From: Takakia lepidozioides
Taxonomy: Eukaryota; Streptophyta; Takakiopsida; Takakiales; Takakiaceae
NCBI GenBank assembly: GCA_030704615.1
Contig: CM060732.1
Location: 2,294,001-2,358,000, forward strand
Length of the DNA: 64,000 nucleotides
Direction: 5' to 3'
This document shows, piece by piece, positions 47,237-58,330 of the stretch. The notes beneath the pieces are model-generated. The model was not told the DNA's origin. It saw only the letters and a program-made list of their open reading frames with translations, and searched no databases. How positions within the stretch are numbered: position 1 is the stretch's first letter; every line of letters starts with the position of its first letter. Made by a program: the position numbers and the translations under genes.

Positions 47237-48606
47237 CTATCCCAAGCAGTGTGGACACAACCAATCTCCGTCAGGAATCTTCTCAAGAGGTGGTGTCAAG
47301 CATCCCATATGCCAACCCCTTGAGCATCGATCACACACCAGCATGGTGGCTGCCCCTTTGGCAGATCCACAGAGCATGCACCTCAAACCTGCAGGTACCA
47401 CTGCCAAGTTTGGGTCAACTCTGCCATCGACATTGGGAAGGTGACATGGCGCACAATTACGCACATGGTCCTTCCAAGTCATGCCATCCCGACCCTCTAA
47501 GATCAGGACCCCTGAGGGCAACACCTCTCGAACCCTCAGAATAACACGCCCTGCAGTAACATCCAGAGTCGTAGGAGCAGTCTGCTGCAAATAAACATAG
47601 TCACCAGGGCTAAACCTCCGAACCCCAGGACGATATCCTCCACCACGTATAGTGGCATACCTCAACGTATCACGGTGCTGTGCAATGGCAAGGTTCTCAA
47701 AAGCCATGGGCATGACTTTCTTGAACAACTCTGCACGCTGATCACATGCACGTACCCACACGTCCGGATCGTCAAGGTTAAGGACTTGAGCAGTGTCCCT
47801 ACGAATGGTTGCAGGCAAATCCGGCTCTCGGCCAAAGAGAAGGAAATATGGTGAGAAGGAGGCAAGTGATGCTTGTTTGCTGAACCTGTAGCCCATGGCT
47901 AACCAAGGAACCTGAAGATCCCAATCTCCTAGGTGTCCCTTCTGCAAGCCATACTTGCGCAAACCCCTCTTCACCGTCTGAACAACTCTCTCTGCCAAGC
48001 CATCGGCCTCAGGATGATCCCGAGAAGTGGTGCGGTGGTCTATCAAGGCTTTATCACACAAAGCCTGAAACTCCCCAAGAACTCTCTCACTTGGTCCGTG
48101 AGTACCTCAGCTGGAGCACCAAATCGGCTAAGCACACGATCCAAGAATGCATACGCAGCCCCCTCACTAGCCTTGTCAGGCAATGGAACCAACTCAATCC
48201 ACTTGGAGAAGTGCTCCACCATCACCAATACATATATGTGGTGGCGCATAGTCAGTGGCAACGGTCCTGCGAAGTCAAGACTCCACCTGTAGCCCAATCC
48301 CATGATTGGTAAAGGATGCAACTGTGGTGTAGGGGCGTTGAATAAAGCACGCACCCTGTCACACACCATGCACCTAGCCACGAACTGTTGCACCTCTGTA
48401 TGCATACCACGCCACCAATACTGCCCCTGCAGTAAAGTGTGAGTGCGTCGCACTCCAAAATGCCCCAACTCCTCATGGGCATGCCGCACTAACCGTGCAC
48501 GCTGTGTGGGGTGAGGCACAATCCTCACCCGACCATCCTCCCATGCGGAGGTAGTCCAACACAGCCGAATCCTCATGTATATCTCTGGCACCACCTGGCT
48601 CATCAC
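47237..48606 (-). pseudogene. Integrase with C-terminal PHD finger
   Basis: Read on the minus strand, a zinc-binding domain (HAHEELGHFGVRRTH, then CMVCDRV) is followed by the integrase core with catalytic residues in SLDFAGPLP, LTDQVREF and DGLAERVVQ. A one-base frameshift near 48060 lies between the second and third of these. After the core comes the usual beta-rich C-terminal domain (FSPGDYVYLQQ) and then, at residues 227-272 of the second frame, a PHD finger. Integrase inserts the element cDNA; the terminal module would recognise a histone tail. The order and motifs are clear; the product is inactive in this copy because of the frameshift. Confidence 0.9.
47241..47383 (-). other. PHD finger (C4HC3 zinc finger)
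   Basis: The spacing is CMLC, CDRC, HMGC and CPHC, the full C4HC3 set, with the conserved W before the histidine (GWHMGC) and another W before the last cysteine pair (GDWLC). PHD fingers of this kind commonly read histone H3 N-terminal tails. It lies where chromoviruses carry a chromodomain. Confidence 0.92.
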
Positions 48607-48886
48607 TAGCCTCAGGGTCCTCAGACACTCCGTCTACAGTCATCCCTGTTGTAGGTCCAACCTGACCTCCCGATGCCAAGATACACAAAAATGCAGATGC
48701 GTGCCATCCCGACACCATCTCCTTGTCCGTCTCACCATGCCACCGAGCTCCAATGTCATCCTGCTGGCTCGTGCATGGATTGCGACTCAATCCATCCGCA
48801 TCCCGATTGACCAAACCCGGTCGATGCACAACCTGAACATGTCTCTCATGCTCCTCCACCGTAGCACGAGAGACAAAGCAATTCAT
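48473..48886 (-). pseudogene. RNase H tail and linker to integrase
   Basis: The frame opens with FVSRATVEEHERHVQVVHRP and GLVNRDADGLSR, the typical end of a gypsy RNase H domain just before integrase. The rest is linker. Everything upstream (RT and RNase H core) is absent: only about 140 bp separate this from the methyltransferase stop. Confidence 0.75.
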
Positions 48887-49023
48887 GTAAGCCTCAGGAA
48901 CCGCCGTATACGTCGTCTCTCTCCTCTAGTGACAATAGGTCCAATGTCAGGCTCCCAATTGCCCTTTGTAACTGCAACCTTAAGTCCAGTAGACTTAGAG
49001 GTAGAGGGCGCGTCCCGTGGTTG

Positions 49024-50260
49024 CTATGCCGAAACCTCTTGAGTAGTACTCCCTGCCTGCTCAGTCAATGACAAGGTCTCATCCTTGAGGACCTCCTCAA
49101 CCTGAGAAGAATCCCCAACCTCATCCATCACAGCCGCCTTGGCTGCCAACTCCCTCTGAACCTCGAGCACCTCCCACGTGTGCCATGAATGCATGCACCC
49201 CGTGGTCCTCACATGCTCGCCCCCACTCACTGCCTGTACCGTCTCGGTAGGCAAAGAGACCATCAAGGGAAGTGTACTCCGCACTCTGTGTTGCTCAGCC
49301 AGAGCCAAGCTGATAATCCAGGTCAAGCAATTGAGATCCATTGCTTGCCCCAACACTTGACGACGTGATGCCTCAGAAAGAGACGACACCGCCGTGGTAC
49401 CAGTGGTAAAACCCTTTGCCCGCTCACGCTCGTCAGCATTAGGCTCCACTAACTGCTGCAACTGAGCATCCCACAGGAGGCCAGGTCCACTATCCCGGAA
49501 AACATGCGATCCTGGGAAGCTGAGCAGTGTAGGTAATGCTGCTCGTGGTTGACCCACCTTGTTGACCACTGCTAAAGGCGAACGGTCATCGTGTCTCACA
49601 CGCTGAGACTGCCTCCCTGTGTCCAAAATGTTATCCGCTGTGAGATGTGCTGGCCGCTGCACCCCATCAAATGCACGCTTGAGCAGTGCGGGTGGCATCA
49701 AGTTAGTCCACCATAGCCGGGACAATGAGCCCGTGACCCCACTGTAGCTGCATCTAGCAACACTGTTGACCCAAGCCACGACCGGACTTGATGCACACTG
49801 GCCATCACCCTGGCCCGAGAATCGCCCATCAGTGGCACATTCTCCAAGATGTATGCTGGAGATACAGCTTGATGAAGCTGCAAGTGGCGCAAAACCCGCA
49901 CCAAAACAGACCCGACCTCGAGTCTCGCAATCCATTGCCATGCCCGGCTGATGAATGCCCTTGGCAAGGCCAACCTGCCACTACCAGATCAATGGAGCCA
50001 ACCCGCTCCAAATCCTGCGCCCCCAGCAACGAAATGTCTGCTGGCAAGGCCTGCTGATATCCACAAATTGCAGACACCGACAACAACTCAGGGTACCGCT
50101 GCACCAACTGAGCAACATGGCGAAGTGAAACGCGTCGTGCAGTCTCATCCCTCTCCACATACAAGTAACACCGAACTCGTACACCTGCTTGTAACACAGC
50201 AGCCAATCCGGTGCTGATCCCGCCAAACAAGTCCAGAAGACAAATGCCTTCATCCGGATA
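49024..50260 (-). pseudogene. DNMT3-like cytosine-5 DNA methyltransferase domain in a retrotransposon
   Basis: Transfers methyl groups from S-adenosylmethionine to cytosine in DNA. Motifs appear in the usual order: I (LLDLFGGISTGL, SAM binding), II (YVERDETAR), IV with the catalytic cysteine (AGWPCQGHSSAG; the Cys codon is 49964-49966), GLRDSRSGLFW, VI (ILENVPLM, at about 49836), the Arg-rich motif SRAH followed by LWWTNL (about 49736 and 49716), and a C-terminal motif RRQVLGQAMDLNCLTWI (to 49315). DLFGGI-TGL, ENV and AH-R...W-NL resemble the DNMT3 family more than DNMT1 or bacterial enzymes. Small frameshifts near 49900 and 49725 disrupt the frame. It is fused downstream of the protease, with no stop between. 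The segment 49300-49024 is an unassigned linker. Confidence 0.9.
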
Positions 50261-51334
50261 CTGCCACACAATAGGTGTGGTGTCCAATGGAGACAATTGA
50301 GGTGGTCCTGGTGCAATCCCCACACTCTCCTCCTCTCCTGACGGTACAAAAGCCTCCACCCAGGCTTGTTGCACCCGTCTATCAGCATCCCGCTGCAAAT
50401 CCTTGCTCGTGCCCCACAATGGAGTCTGAGCAACCATGGTAGACAACTCCGCCATACCATACATGTCATCCTGCTCTCCCGGAGGTGGTACATCCTCTGA
50501 ATGAGTATTGCCCTCAAGCAACTCTCTAGACCAACTCACTGCCACTGTGAATGCTGCTAGTGTCGGCATCTTGCCTCGCTGGGCAACCGCAACTCCTCCT
50601 ATGAACGTCACAGGGAGCTGCACACGCCGGCCCTCCCCTGACTGCCATGCAGGCCTATAGGAAGCTGACTCCTCCCAAAAATCCAGGGTGAAGCCCATGG
50701 GGTACAACACTGCCCCACCAACCAGGACATCGTATGAGACCGCGTCTGTCACAATGGCCTTGGCTCGCATCACTGAGCCATTTGTAGGGTGATCCGGCCG
50801 TAGTCTGATAGCCAACTCACGCCGTGTCATGCCCTGAGCTTGCTCCGATCCTCCCAGAGACGTATGTATCTGGAAAGGACAGGGCTCCATATCGGCCTCC
50901 GTGAGGCCCAAGCCTGCAATATCAGCTCTGCCCAGCATTAGTGGCTGAGCTCCCGAGTCCAACAAGACCCGCAGTGGCCGGTACCTCTTGCCTGCCGGTC
51001 CACTCAAACAGAAAATGCCATCCTGGTTGTCTAACATGACAACTCCAGGTGTCACCATGGCGCGCTCAATGGCTGGCCTAACGGACAGCTCCATCAACCT
51101 GGCAGCTGCAGCTTGCCATGGCGCCGCCGTGGCAGTCTTGACCCTCAAATCCGAGGATCCCTCCGACACTACACCTCCCACTATCTCCGCAGAAGATGAA
51201 GTAACCTCCCCACTCTCACAGAGTGTAGCTGCCAGCCTGAACACCTCAGCTGGTCTTACCCCCGGCGTCGCAATCATGGTAGCCGAGAACAATGGAGCCT
51301 GGCAGCACACTAGCTGCCGTAGCCTTGACAACAC
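50261..51334 (-). pseudogene. Aspartic protease region of the methyltransferase gypsy element
   Basis: A retropepsin-like domain occupies roughly residues 100-220 of the 501-codon frame that starts at 51334, with the active-site sequence RVLLDSGAQPLML (DSG at about 50951-50959) and a downstream FTLDFW. It would process the polyprotein. A long linker (residues 225-355) separates it from the methyltransferase. The active site looks intact. Confidence 0.82.
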
Positions 51335-51542
51335 TAGGTAGTGGTGCTACCCGTGTAGTTCTCCCCAATGGCATAGTAACCTCCGCCTCGGTAACAGTCG
51401 GGCGAGAACTAGGTGCCATGGATGGCGTCGACACTGTCTCCGCCAATGTGAATGACTGAGGAAGCCTAGCCTGACGGCTTGCCTCCCCACGCTGTGGATC
51501 CAACTCCACCTCTGCATCTCGTGGCTTAGGAACTCGTGCTGC

Positions 51543-53036
51543 TCATCGAGTCACGGCTGCAGCAGACTCCACCTGCACTAGTGGTAGTGCTGCTCCACAC
51601 ATGAATCCCATGCCTCCCATATCTCCTCCCTTAGGAGCAGGAGGTGGACCATCCGGCCTTAGAGCCGGTACCACCTGGGCTGTAGCCATGGCAGCGAGCC
51701 TCTGCTCTAGCTGCTGAAGCCGGTTGGCCATGCCTTGGTCAACACCCTGACCTCCGCATCCTTGGCCATGTTGAGCTTGCCCTTGGCGTGCACCTTGTGG
51801 CTGGCCACCTCGTCCTCTCTGGGTTGCTCCACCTCGCCCCCGGCCACCATTGTTCCCTTGGAACTGGCCTGGGCGCAACTCAGGATGCAAACCATAACAC
51901 TGGGCCTCTCCATGCCCGTGCTTGCCACAATGCCTACACTGCAACTGTGCAGGCTGTGCATGTGTCCATCCTTTGCCTCCCTCTGGACAATCCTTCTTGA
52001 CATGGGGTCCTCCACATGTCCAGCACACCACCTCCGTCCGTTGTTGGCCAGCAAATGAAGGGAGAGACCCCTGCATCTGAGGTCCTCTCTGCCCTTCCCT
52101 GAGCTTCACTGAGCCCCTTGTTTGCCTTGAGCACGTTGAGGTAGTGGTTGGCTAGGAGCACCACTACCCCGTGGTGTCTCCTTAGCAAATCCCACCATGA
52201 CCACTCGTTCCTCCGCCATGTTGAGCTCTATCCGCTCTGCCAGCAAAAACACATTTGCTAAGGTGGGTTGGGCCGCTTGTAGGAGAGTTGCATCCCGCAC
52301 CCTTCTCCTCAGCTCCTTGTCCAATATCCATACCAGAATTGGACTGCCTGAGCTTCCGTAACCCCTGGGTTACATTTATCAAGCGCCTCATGCGAGTGAA
52401 AGCCTCCCTCAAGCTCTCGGTCGGCTTCCGTTGGAACTCTTGCAAGCTCCGCAACTTCTCTGTCCTCACCCCTTCGTAGTTCCCTCTCAACTCTTCGAAG
52501 AACTCCACAACAGGATTGAAGGCAGGCACGGGTACTAGTGCTGGTGCGGTAGTGGTTGGGTGGACGTCGTAGCTACTGTACCACCAGTCCCACTAGTCCC
52601 TCTGCTACTACTGAAGTTGCCGGTGCAGCGGCAGGTGTAGCCACTGCCCTCGTGGCTCTAGTGCCCCTAGTGATGGAGACATAGTCGGGTGACTAGTACA
52701 TCCTCCACTCCTCAATCTCAACCCCATGCCCCGCCCTGAACTCATGGTAATCATCCATAGGCGACCCCTCAAGGTGCTGAAACAGCCCTTTCCATGCCAT
52801 GAACGGCGTAAATAGTTGTGGATTGCGCATTTGCTGCAAATCACACCAACTATCAAACTCTTGGATAAAATCATCCAACTCGATGGTGCCCACCACCCCA
52901 GAGTACCTTCGTGGCCCCTGGTAGCTCCATACATCTCCTCCATTGTGTCCCACAACAATGGCAAAGAAACAACTTGCACCGCCGGTATGAGTCCTCCTGA
53001 TTCACAATCCGAATCAGAACCTTCCGTGGAAGACAC
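51543..53036 (-). pseudogene. gag with two zinc knuckles
   Basis: The capsid part is seen at 52953-52700 (TIELDDFIQEFDSWC, FQHLEGSPMDDYHEFR) and 52529-52110 (VVEFFEELRGNYEG, EFQRKPTESLREAFTRMRRL, then NVFLLAERIELNMAEE). Nucleocapsid follows at 52109-51543 with two knuckles, CWTCGGPHVKKDC and CRHCGKHGHGEAQC, and a Gly/Gln/Arg-rich stretch (GGRGRGGATQRGRGG). Gag packages the RNA. Frameshifts near 52350, 52120 and 52650 break it into pieces. Confidence 0.82.
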
Positions 53037-53049
53037 AGGGTGAAGGTGG

Positions 53050-56000
53050 CCTTAAACCGCACACCTCGTCTCGTGTAACCCACTAGTATCGCTAGTGCTC
53101 GAACCGGCACTGTCCCCAGCAACTAGGGGCACCTCCGTATTGACACTCACACCGGTAATGAACATGTCCCTAACCCCCTCTCCACAAGGTAACGGGTAGG
53201 GGTAGAGAACCTGTTGCGGCTTATGGTTTGGAATACTAAGTTCCTAACATAGCCTACACCTGTACCTGCATCCACCGCAAGCACTCCTATGGTTGGCTGG
53301 TCATCACCTCCAACCTCACCACAGAGAGAAACAATGATGGTCTGGCTGGTCATCACCCCAGCCTCACCATCGACAGCATATCTAGGACTGGCCGGTGATC
53401 AAATCCGGACCAATCACCTATAAAAACAAGCGCCCAAACAAAACTAGCATGGCGCACAGTCAACCATGCAGGTATGGAGGGCGATACAAACACAAGAAAT
53501 TGAACGACAACTCCCCCCCACCAAAAACAACTCCACGGTGTTGCCCCTGCAAGGACACCCCAGCCCAAACCCAGACTGACTCTTGCCTTTAGACCTACGG
53601 AAAGGTCTTGGCCTAATCGAGAGGGTGGAAACTACGAGGAAGAGAAGCTAAAGCAATGCCTAACCCCAGCATGCCTCATCCCAACACTCTTCCTCTCCTC
53701 TCTTCCTCACTTGCATGACCATGGGAGTATCATGAAGATACTCCTCATACCGCCCTCCACGAGCTTCAAAATTCGGCCTTCCAGACAACATGCCAGTCCT
53801 TAGGCAGTCCACAGTGCCTCCACGAGTAAGCACAGGCCGTCCACAGGTCAACACGGGCCACCAACAGACCAGAAAGGCCCACACAGCTCACTGGGCACAA
53901 AGCCTGTCACAACCCTCAAAGCCCGTTCACAGGCTTGCCACAGCCTGTCACAGCCCGTCACAGACCCACACAGACTGTCACAACCCGACAGCCCGTCACA
54001 GGCCCCATAGGGGGCACGCGGGACAGCGTCACAGCCCTCACAGCCCGTCCCAGCTCGCCACAGCCCCTCACAGCCCAAAAGGCCTCAGGCAAGGCCTGCA
54101 CAGCCCCTCACAGCTCGTCAAAGCCCCAAGGCCATGGGCACAGCCTGTCACTGTCACAAGCCCCCTCACAGCCCCAAGGCCACGGGCACAGCCTGTCACA
54201 GCCCCTCACAGCCAGTCACAGCCCACATGGCCACTGGGCACAGCCTGTCACAGCCCGCACAGCCCGTCACAGCCCCACAGGGCATGGGCACAGCCTGTCA
54301 CAGCCCCTCACAGCCACAAAAGGCCACGGGCACAGCTGTCACAGCCCCGTCACAGCCCGTCACAGCCCCACAGGCCACTGGGCACAGCCTGTCACAGCCC
54401 CTCCACAGGCCCAAGGCCACGGGCACAGCCGGTCACAGGGACCCTCACAGCCCCCGTTGGTCACAGCAACACAGGCTCAGGCAAGGCATTTGAAACAGCC
54501 CTGCACAAGCCCATCACAGCCCCCAAAGGCCCTCCTGCCGGCCTGTCACCGCCTCACAGCCCGTCACAGCCCTCAAAGCCTCAGGCACGGCAGATACACA
54601 CCCCTCACAGCCATCACAGCCCAAAGGCCTCAGGCACGGCCGTCTCCAGACCCTAAGACCGGTCACAGCCCCACAGGCCACTGGGCACAGCCTGTCACAG
54701 CACCGCACACACCATCAAGCCCCAAAGGCCACTGGGCACGGCTTCTTGTCACAGCACCGCACAGCCCGTCACAGCCCCAAAGGCCTCAGGCACGGCCTGT
54801 CACAGCCCCTCACAGCCCCTCACAGCCCAAAGGCCTCGTCACAGCCCCATCCATGGCCGCTCTAGCAGTTTAGCCATTTCTCCAAGGGGTTTAGCCACGC
54901 CAAGCTAGGGTTTGTGTCTCTTGGACTCTAGGCTTCTTTCCACGAGCTATGGCGGCTGTGAGGAAATCAACAAGGTATTCTTGCTCTTTCGGCTCCCACA
55001 CACCACCATAGTAGCCCTAAGCCATGAGGTGGTTGCCACAAACCAAGCCTTCTTTCTCACTTAGCCTCCCCAAACACGCCACTAAACTCAATGGCAAACA
55101 ACCAAGCCCTGCTGGTTTCCAGCCCTTGTGAGCACTCATTCAAGCACTCTCCTGGGCCATAACATCTGTCTTAGAGCCTATTCCAGCCCCTACACCTGCT
55201 GCTTCAAGAGTTGCGCTCCCTTCAAGCTTGAAGTTGAAACCCCAACTCACATAGGCCCTACAAGTGCTTTTCTTTCACTCCAAGTGGAAACCAGCCCTAG
55301 ACCTTCCGTTCTAGCTCTCTAAAGCTTGAAAACAAGAGCCTCAATGGGCTGAAGGCATGCTCCACACATGCCCCACTCTCACCATAAGAGAATCAGCTCC
55401 TTTACTTCATTTCTTGCACCCACAAACCTGAAAGTGCAAGCCTTCATCAGGATGATAGCATGCTCCACACATGCATTGCCCTCGCATAAGGGAAGTCAGC
55501 CCTTCCCACTTCCTTGCTTGCCCTCCAAGCTTGAAGATGGAAGCTTCAATGAGCTGAATACATGCTCCACACATGCAACCTCTTCACACAAGAGATATCA
55601 GCCCCCTATCTTGGCCTTGGCTCCTTGATGCTCTCTAAGACAAGACTAAGCACTCCACAGCCTTTGCCAAGCTCCTGAAACCCTAAGGCTTACATTTCCA
55701 GCCACAAGACACTTCTCTTGTGGTGCAAGAGCTCTTCTTCCAAGCTCTGAAACCCTAGGTGCACATTCCATGCCCTTGCCGCACCTCTTAGCTCCTGTTC
55801 CAGCCCTGCTCTTGCCATGACAAGAGCCCTCTCAATGCTGAAGCTCGAGATTGAAACCCAATCTCACCATACTCCACAAAGTGCACTGATTTGCCCCAAG
55901 CCAAATCAGCCCTTTCGCTTGGTCTTGCAATCCTTCACACAATGAAAGCTCGCATTCCCAAGTCTAGTTCTCAGCTTTGCCACCAAAGCCACTATAACCT

Positions 56001-56290
56001 GCTCTTGACTGGTCCTCTTCCCAATCGTGCTTGCTCATGCATGTACACAATCTGAAACCATCAAGGTGCTCTGGAATTACCTGCAGCATGGTGCTTTCAT
56101 CTCTGAAGCTAAAGATCGAATGCCAAGGTCTACCACCTCGTAACCCACATCGCCTCCGCTTCTAACAACCAAAAGCTCCACGGTGCTCCTTGCATAACAA
56201 CTTGGTTTCTCTCATTCTCAAGCAAAAACCACAAGTGCTACAACTAACTCGTATTTGGCACTCACAGATACGAGCTCATCTTTCTCGAGT
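53050..56290 (-). other. Long leader of the methyltransferase gypsy element
   Basis: About 3.2 kb between the 5' terminal repeat and gag has no recognised coding sequence. It contains the CACAGCC minisatellite (53870-54860) and a looser set of ~110-bp repeats marked by CATGCTCCACACATGC (55356, 55467 and 55560). Confidence 0.6.
53870..54860. repeat. CACAGCC-type minisatellite
   Basis: Short units of the type GTCACAGCCC(C/G) and CTCACAGCCC repeat for about 1 kb, interspersed with GGCCA(C/T)(T)GGGCACAGCC. The long plus-strand reading frames across it are by-products of a composition that avoids stops. Confidence 0.92.
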
Positions 56291-56616
56291 AATAAAGAAG
56301 AAGAATACAAGCACAAGCTCATGCGAGCTCACAAATCTGAAACATAAACTCATGCATATATAACCTTATCACTCAAATACAAGTCAAGCCAAGTGCACCC
56401 CACGCCATGGGGAATCCACACTACGGCGCCATAGCTAGGCGCGGTGAGGCTCAACTCGAGAAAGATGAGCCTTCCGCGCTTGCCGTGAAGATAACCACTC
56501 CAGGGCCTAAATCTGCCTTGACCCCTGGATTGACACTTGGGCCAATCCCAAATGTCAATATGTAAAAGCTAGCTATTTCTTAGCTAGTTTCACACTAGTG
56601 GTAAAATAACTTGACA
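56291..56616 (-). repeat. 5' terminal repeat (B block only) of the methyltransferase gypsy element
   Basis: It is 326 bp long and almost identical to 46461-46786 (only a handful of differences). It lacks the 190-bp A block. The outer end TTGACA is followed at once by PPR sequence. Confidence 0.9.
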
Positions 56617-57610
56617 CGTGTGCAAGCCTGGCAGCCCTGGAAAAGGGCAAAGAGGTGCATGGCGACATCGTCAGAGCTGGAATCATACCAGATGTGATCC
56701 TGAACACTGCCCTGGTGGACTTGTATGCCAAATGTGGGAGCATCAAGGATGCAAAGAGAGTGATCAACAATATGGTTGAACGAAATGTGGTGTCGTGGAG
56801 TGCGATGCTCGCAGTGAATGCACAACAGGGGCGCGGGATGGAGGCTTTGGAGACGTATGAGCAAATAATGTGCGAAGGGGTGAAGCCCGACCACATCACG
56901 TTTGTGTGCACTCGCAATGCTTGTGCAAGCTTGGCAGCCCTGGAAAAGGGCAAAGAGGTGAATGGTGACATCATCAAAGCTGGAATTGTACCAAATGTCA
57001 TTCTGAACACAGCCATGGCAGCTCTGGAAAAGGGCTTGCAAAGAGGTCCATGGCGACATCATCAGGGCTGGAATTGTACCAAATGTCATTTTGAACAATA
57101 CCCTGGTGGACATGTATGCAAAATGTGGGTGCAGGAGCAAACATGTATGTTAAGTGCATGAGCATCATGCATGCATGCTCATGAAGTTTTCAACAGAATG
57201 TCTCAATGATCTTTGATCATGTGGAATAAATGTTGGCAGGATTTACCAAGCATGGGTGTGGTAGGAATGCTTTGGAGACCTATGAGCAAATGCTACGCGA
57301 AGGGGTGAAGCCCAACCACATCACGTTTGTTTGTGTGTTGCAATGCGTGTGCAAGCCTAGGACCTCTAGAAAAGGGGAAAGATAGAGGTCCATGGTGACA
57401 TCATCAAAGCTGGAATTGTACCAGATGTCATTCTGAACAGTGCCCTGGTGGACATGTATGCGAAATGTGGGTACATTAAGGATGCGAAGGGAGTTTTCAA
57501 CATTATGGCTGAACGAGATGTGGTGTCATGGAACGCGATGCTTGCAGGGTATGCAGAGCAGGGACATGGTATGGAGACCTATGATCAAATGATGGGGGAA
57601 GGGGGCACCT
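56617..57610 (+). pseudogene. PLS-type PPR repeat array, right part
   Basis: The array resumes in frame with CASLAALEKGKEVHGDIVRA and continues with LVDLYAKCGSIKDAKRVI and VVSWSAMLAVNAQQGR. These units are more diverged than those left of the insertion, with a scrambled stretch at 57010-57190 and a frameshift near 57380. The last recognisable piece (DMYAKCGYIKDAKGVF and DVVSWNAMLAGYAEQG) ends at about 57600, where it runs into a partial copy of the 0.5-kb CACTA unit. No C-terminal E/DYW domain is present. Confidence 0.85.
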
Positions 57611-57619
57611 TCTTCAATA

Positions 57620-57715
57620 GCTCACAGCGGCTACAAGTGGGTAGATGGTCAACTGGAAACAGCAGCGACAGCAGCACAATTCATAAAACAAGGCGCTGCT
57701 AATGAAGGTACCTTC
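57620..57715 (+). repeat. Partial CACTA internal unit
   Basis: This short piece repeats the end of the 0.5-kb unit (TGGGTAGATGGTCAACTGGAA and the following alanine-codon run), directly upstream of copy 3. Confidence 0.7.
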
Positions 57716-57764
57716 TTCAACATATTTCATCTTGTTTTCCCCTGCTATCAGAGTCGTCCCTAAA

Positions 57765-58330
57765 TTTTTAATGTTGAATTCTGCAAGTTAGCTCGTTGGT
57801 GGATCTATGGTAGTTTTGGAGTGATTTTGACATGTTACTGCCAATGTGATTGACAGGAAAGTATTGAAAAATAGATAACAGAGACTCGAGGAGAAGCTCT
57901 AGGATGAATACGTTCCTGACCTCAGTCAATGGTGGAACAATCGAGGCAAAAGGTGAATGCCTGTTGGAAGCAGACGCAAGTCAACATAAGAACTAGTGTG
58001 ATAAGTAGGGTTGGGGTGTTTGCTCAAGCAATTCTAGGCTGTCATTGTCAGCTGCTAGCAGCAAGGCGAGGATGTATGCATGATTTGTGCAGGGGCATGG
58101 ATAGCTGAAGGAGCAGGGATAGATGTGTGGGTCCAGATTCATCCAAGAGGGCCGGATTTCAAGCTCCATATTACCTATGATTCCCTGTGGAAGGATAGGT
58201 ACAAGAAACCTGCATGGGTAGATGGTCAATTGGAAGCCGCAGCAGCAGCGGCACAATTGATCAAATCAGGCACTGTTAATCAAGGCACCTTCTTCAACAC
58301 ATTCACCCTGTTTTTCCCTCTTATCAAATC
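57765..58330 (+). repeat. CACTA internal unit, copy 3
   Basis: Homologous to the units at 42790 and 44405, including the open end DFKLHITYDSLWKDRYKKPA. It is followed by AT-rich, gene-free sequence. Confidence 0.8.

Larger units (their letters stand above)
46271..56616 (-). mobile_element. Ty3/gypsy retrotransposon with DNA methyltransferase and PHD finger
   Basis: Minus-strand element of about 10.3 kb inside the PPR array of the CACTA element. In element order: 5' terminal repeat (56616-56291), long leader with a minisatellite (56290-53050), gag with two zinc knuckles (53036-51543), aspartic protease and DNMT3-like cytosine methyltransferase in one frame (51334-49024, frameshifted), RNase H tail (48886-48750), integrase (48606-47400), PHD finger (47383-47241), and a compound 3' terminal repeat (46978-46271). 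RT and most of RNase H are missing between 49024 and 48886. No clean 5-bp target duplication is visible: the left flank is GCATG and the right flank CGTGT. Confidence 0.9.

Noticed and set aside
53870-54860. CRISPR-like array
   Set aside because: The units are short, variable and contiguous without spacers of constant length, and the context is a eukaryotic retrotransposon.
53790-54873. Two overlapping plus-strand reading frames of about 290-310 codons
   Set aside because: They run across the CACAGCC minisatellite and encode only a monotonous His/Ser/Pro/Gln pattern in several frames; the flanking element is on the other strand.
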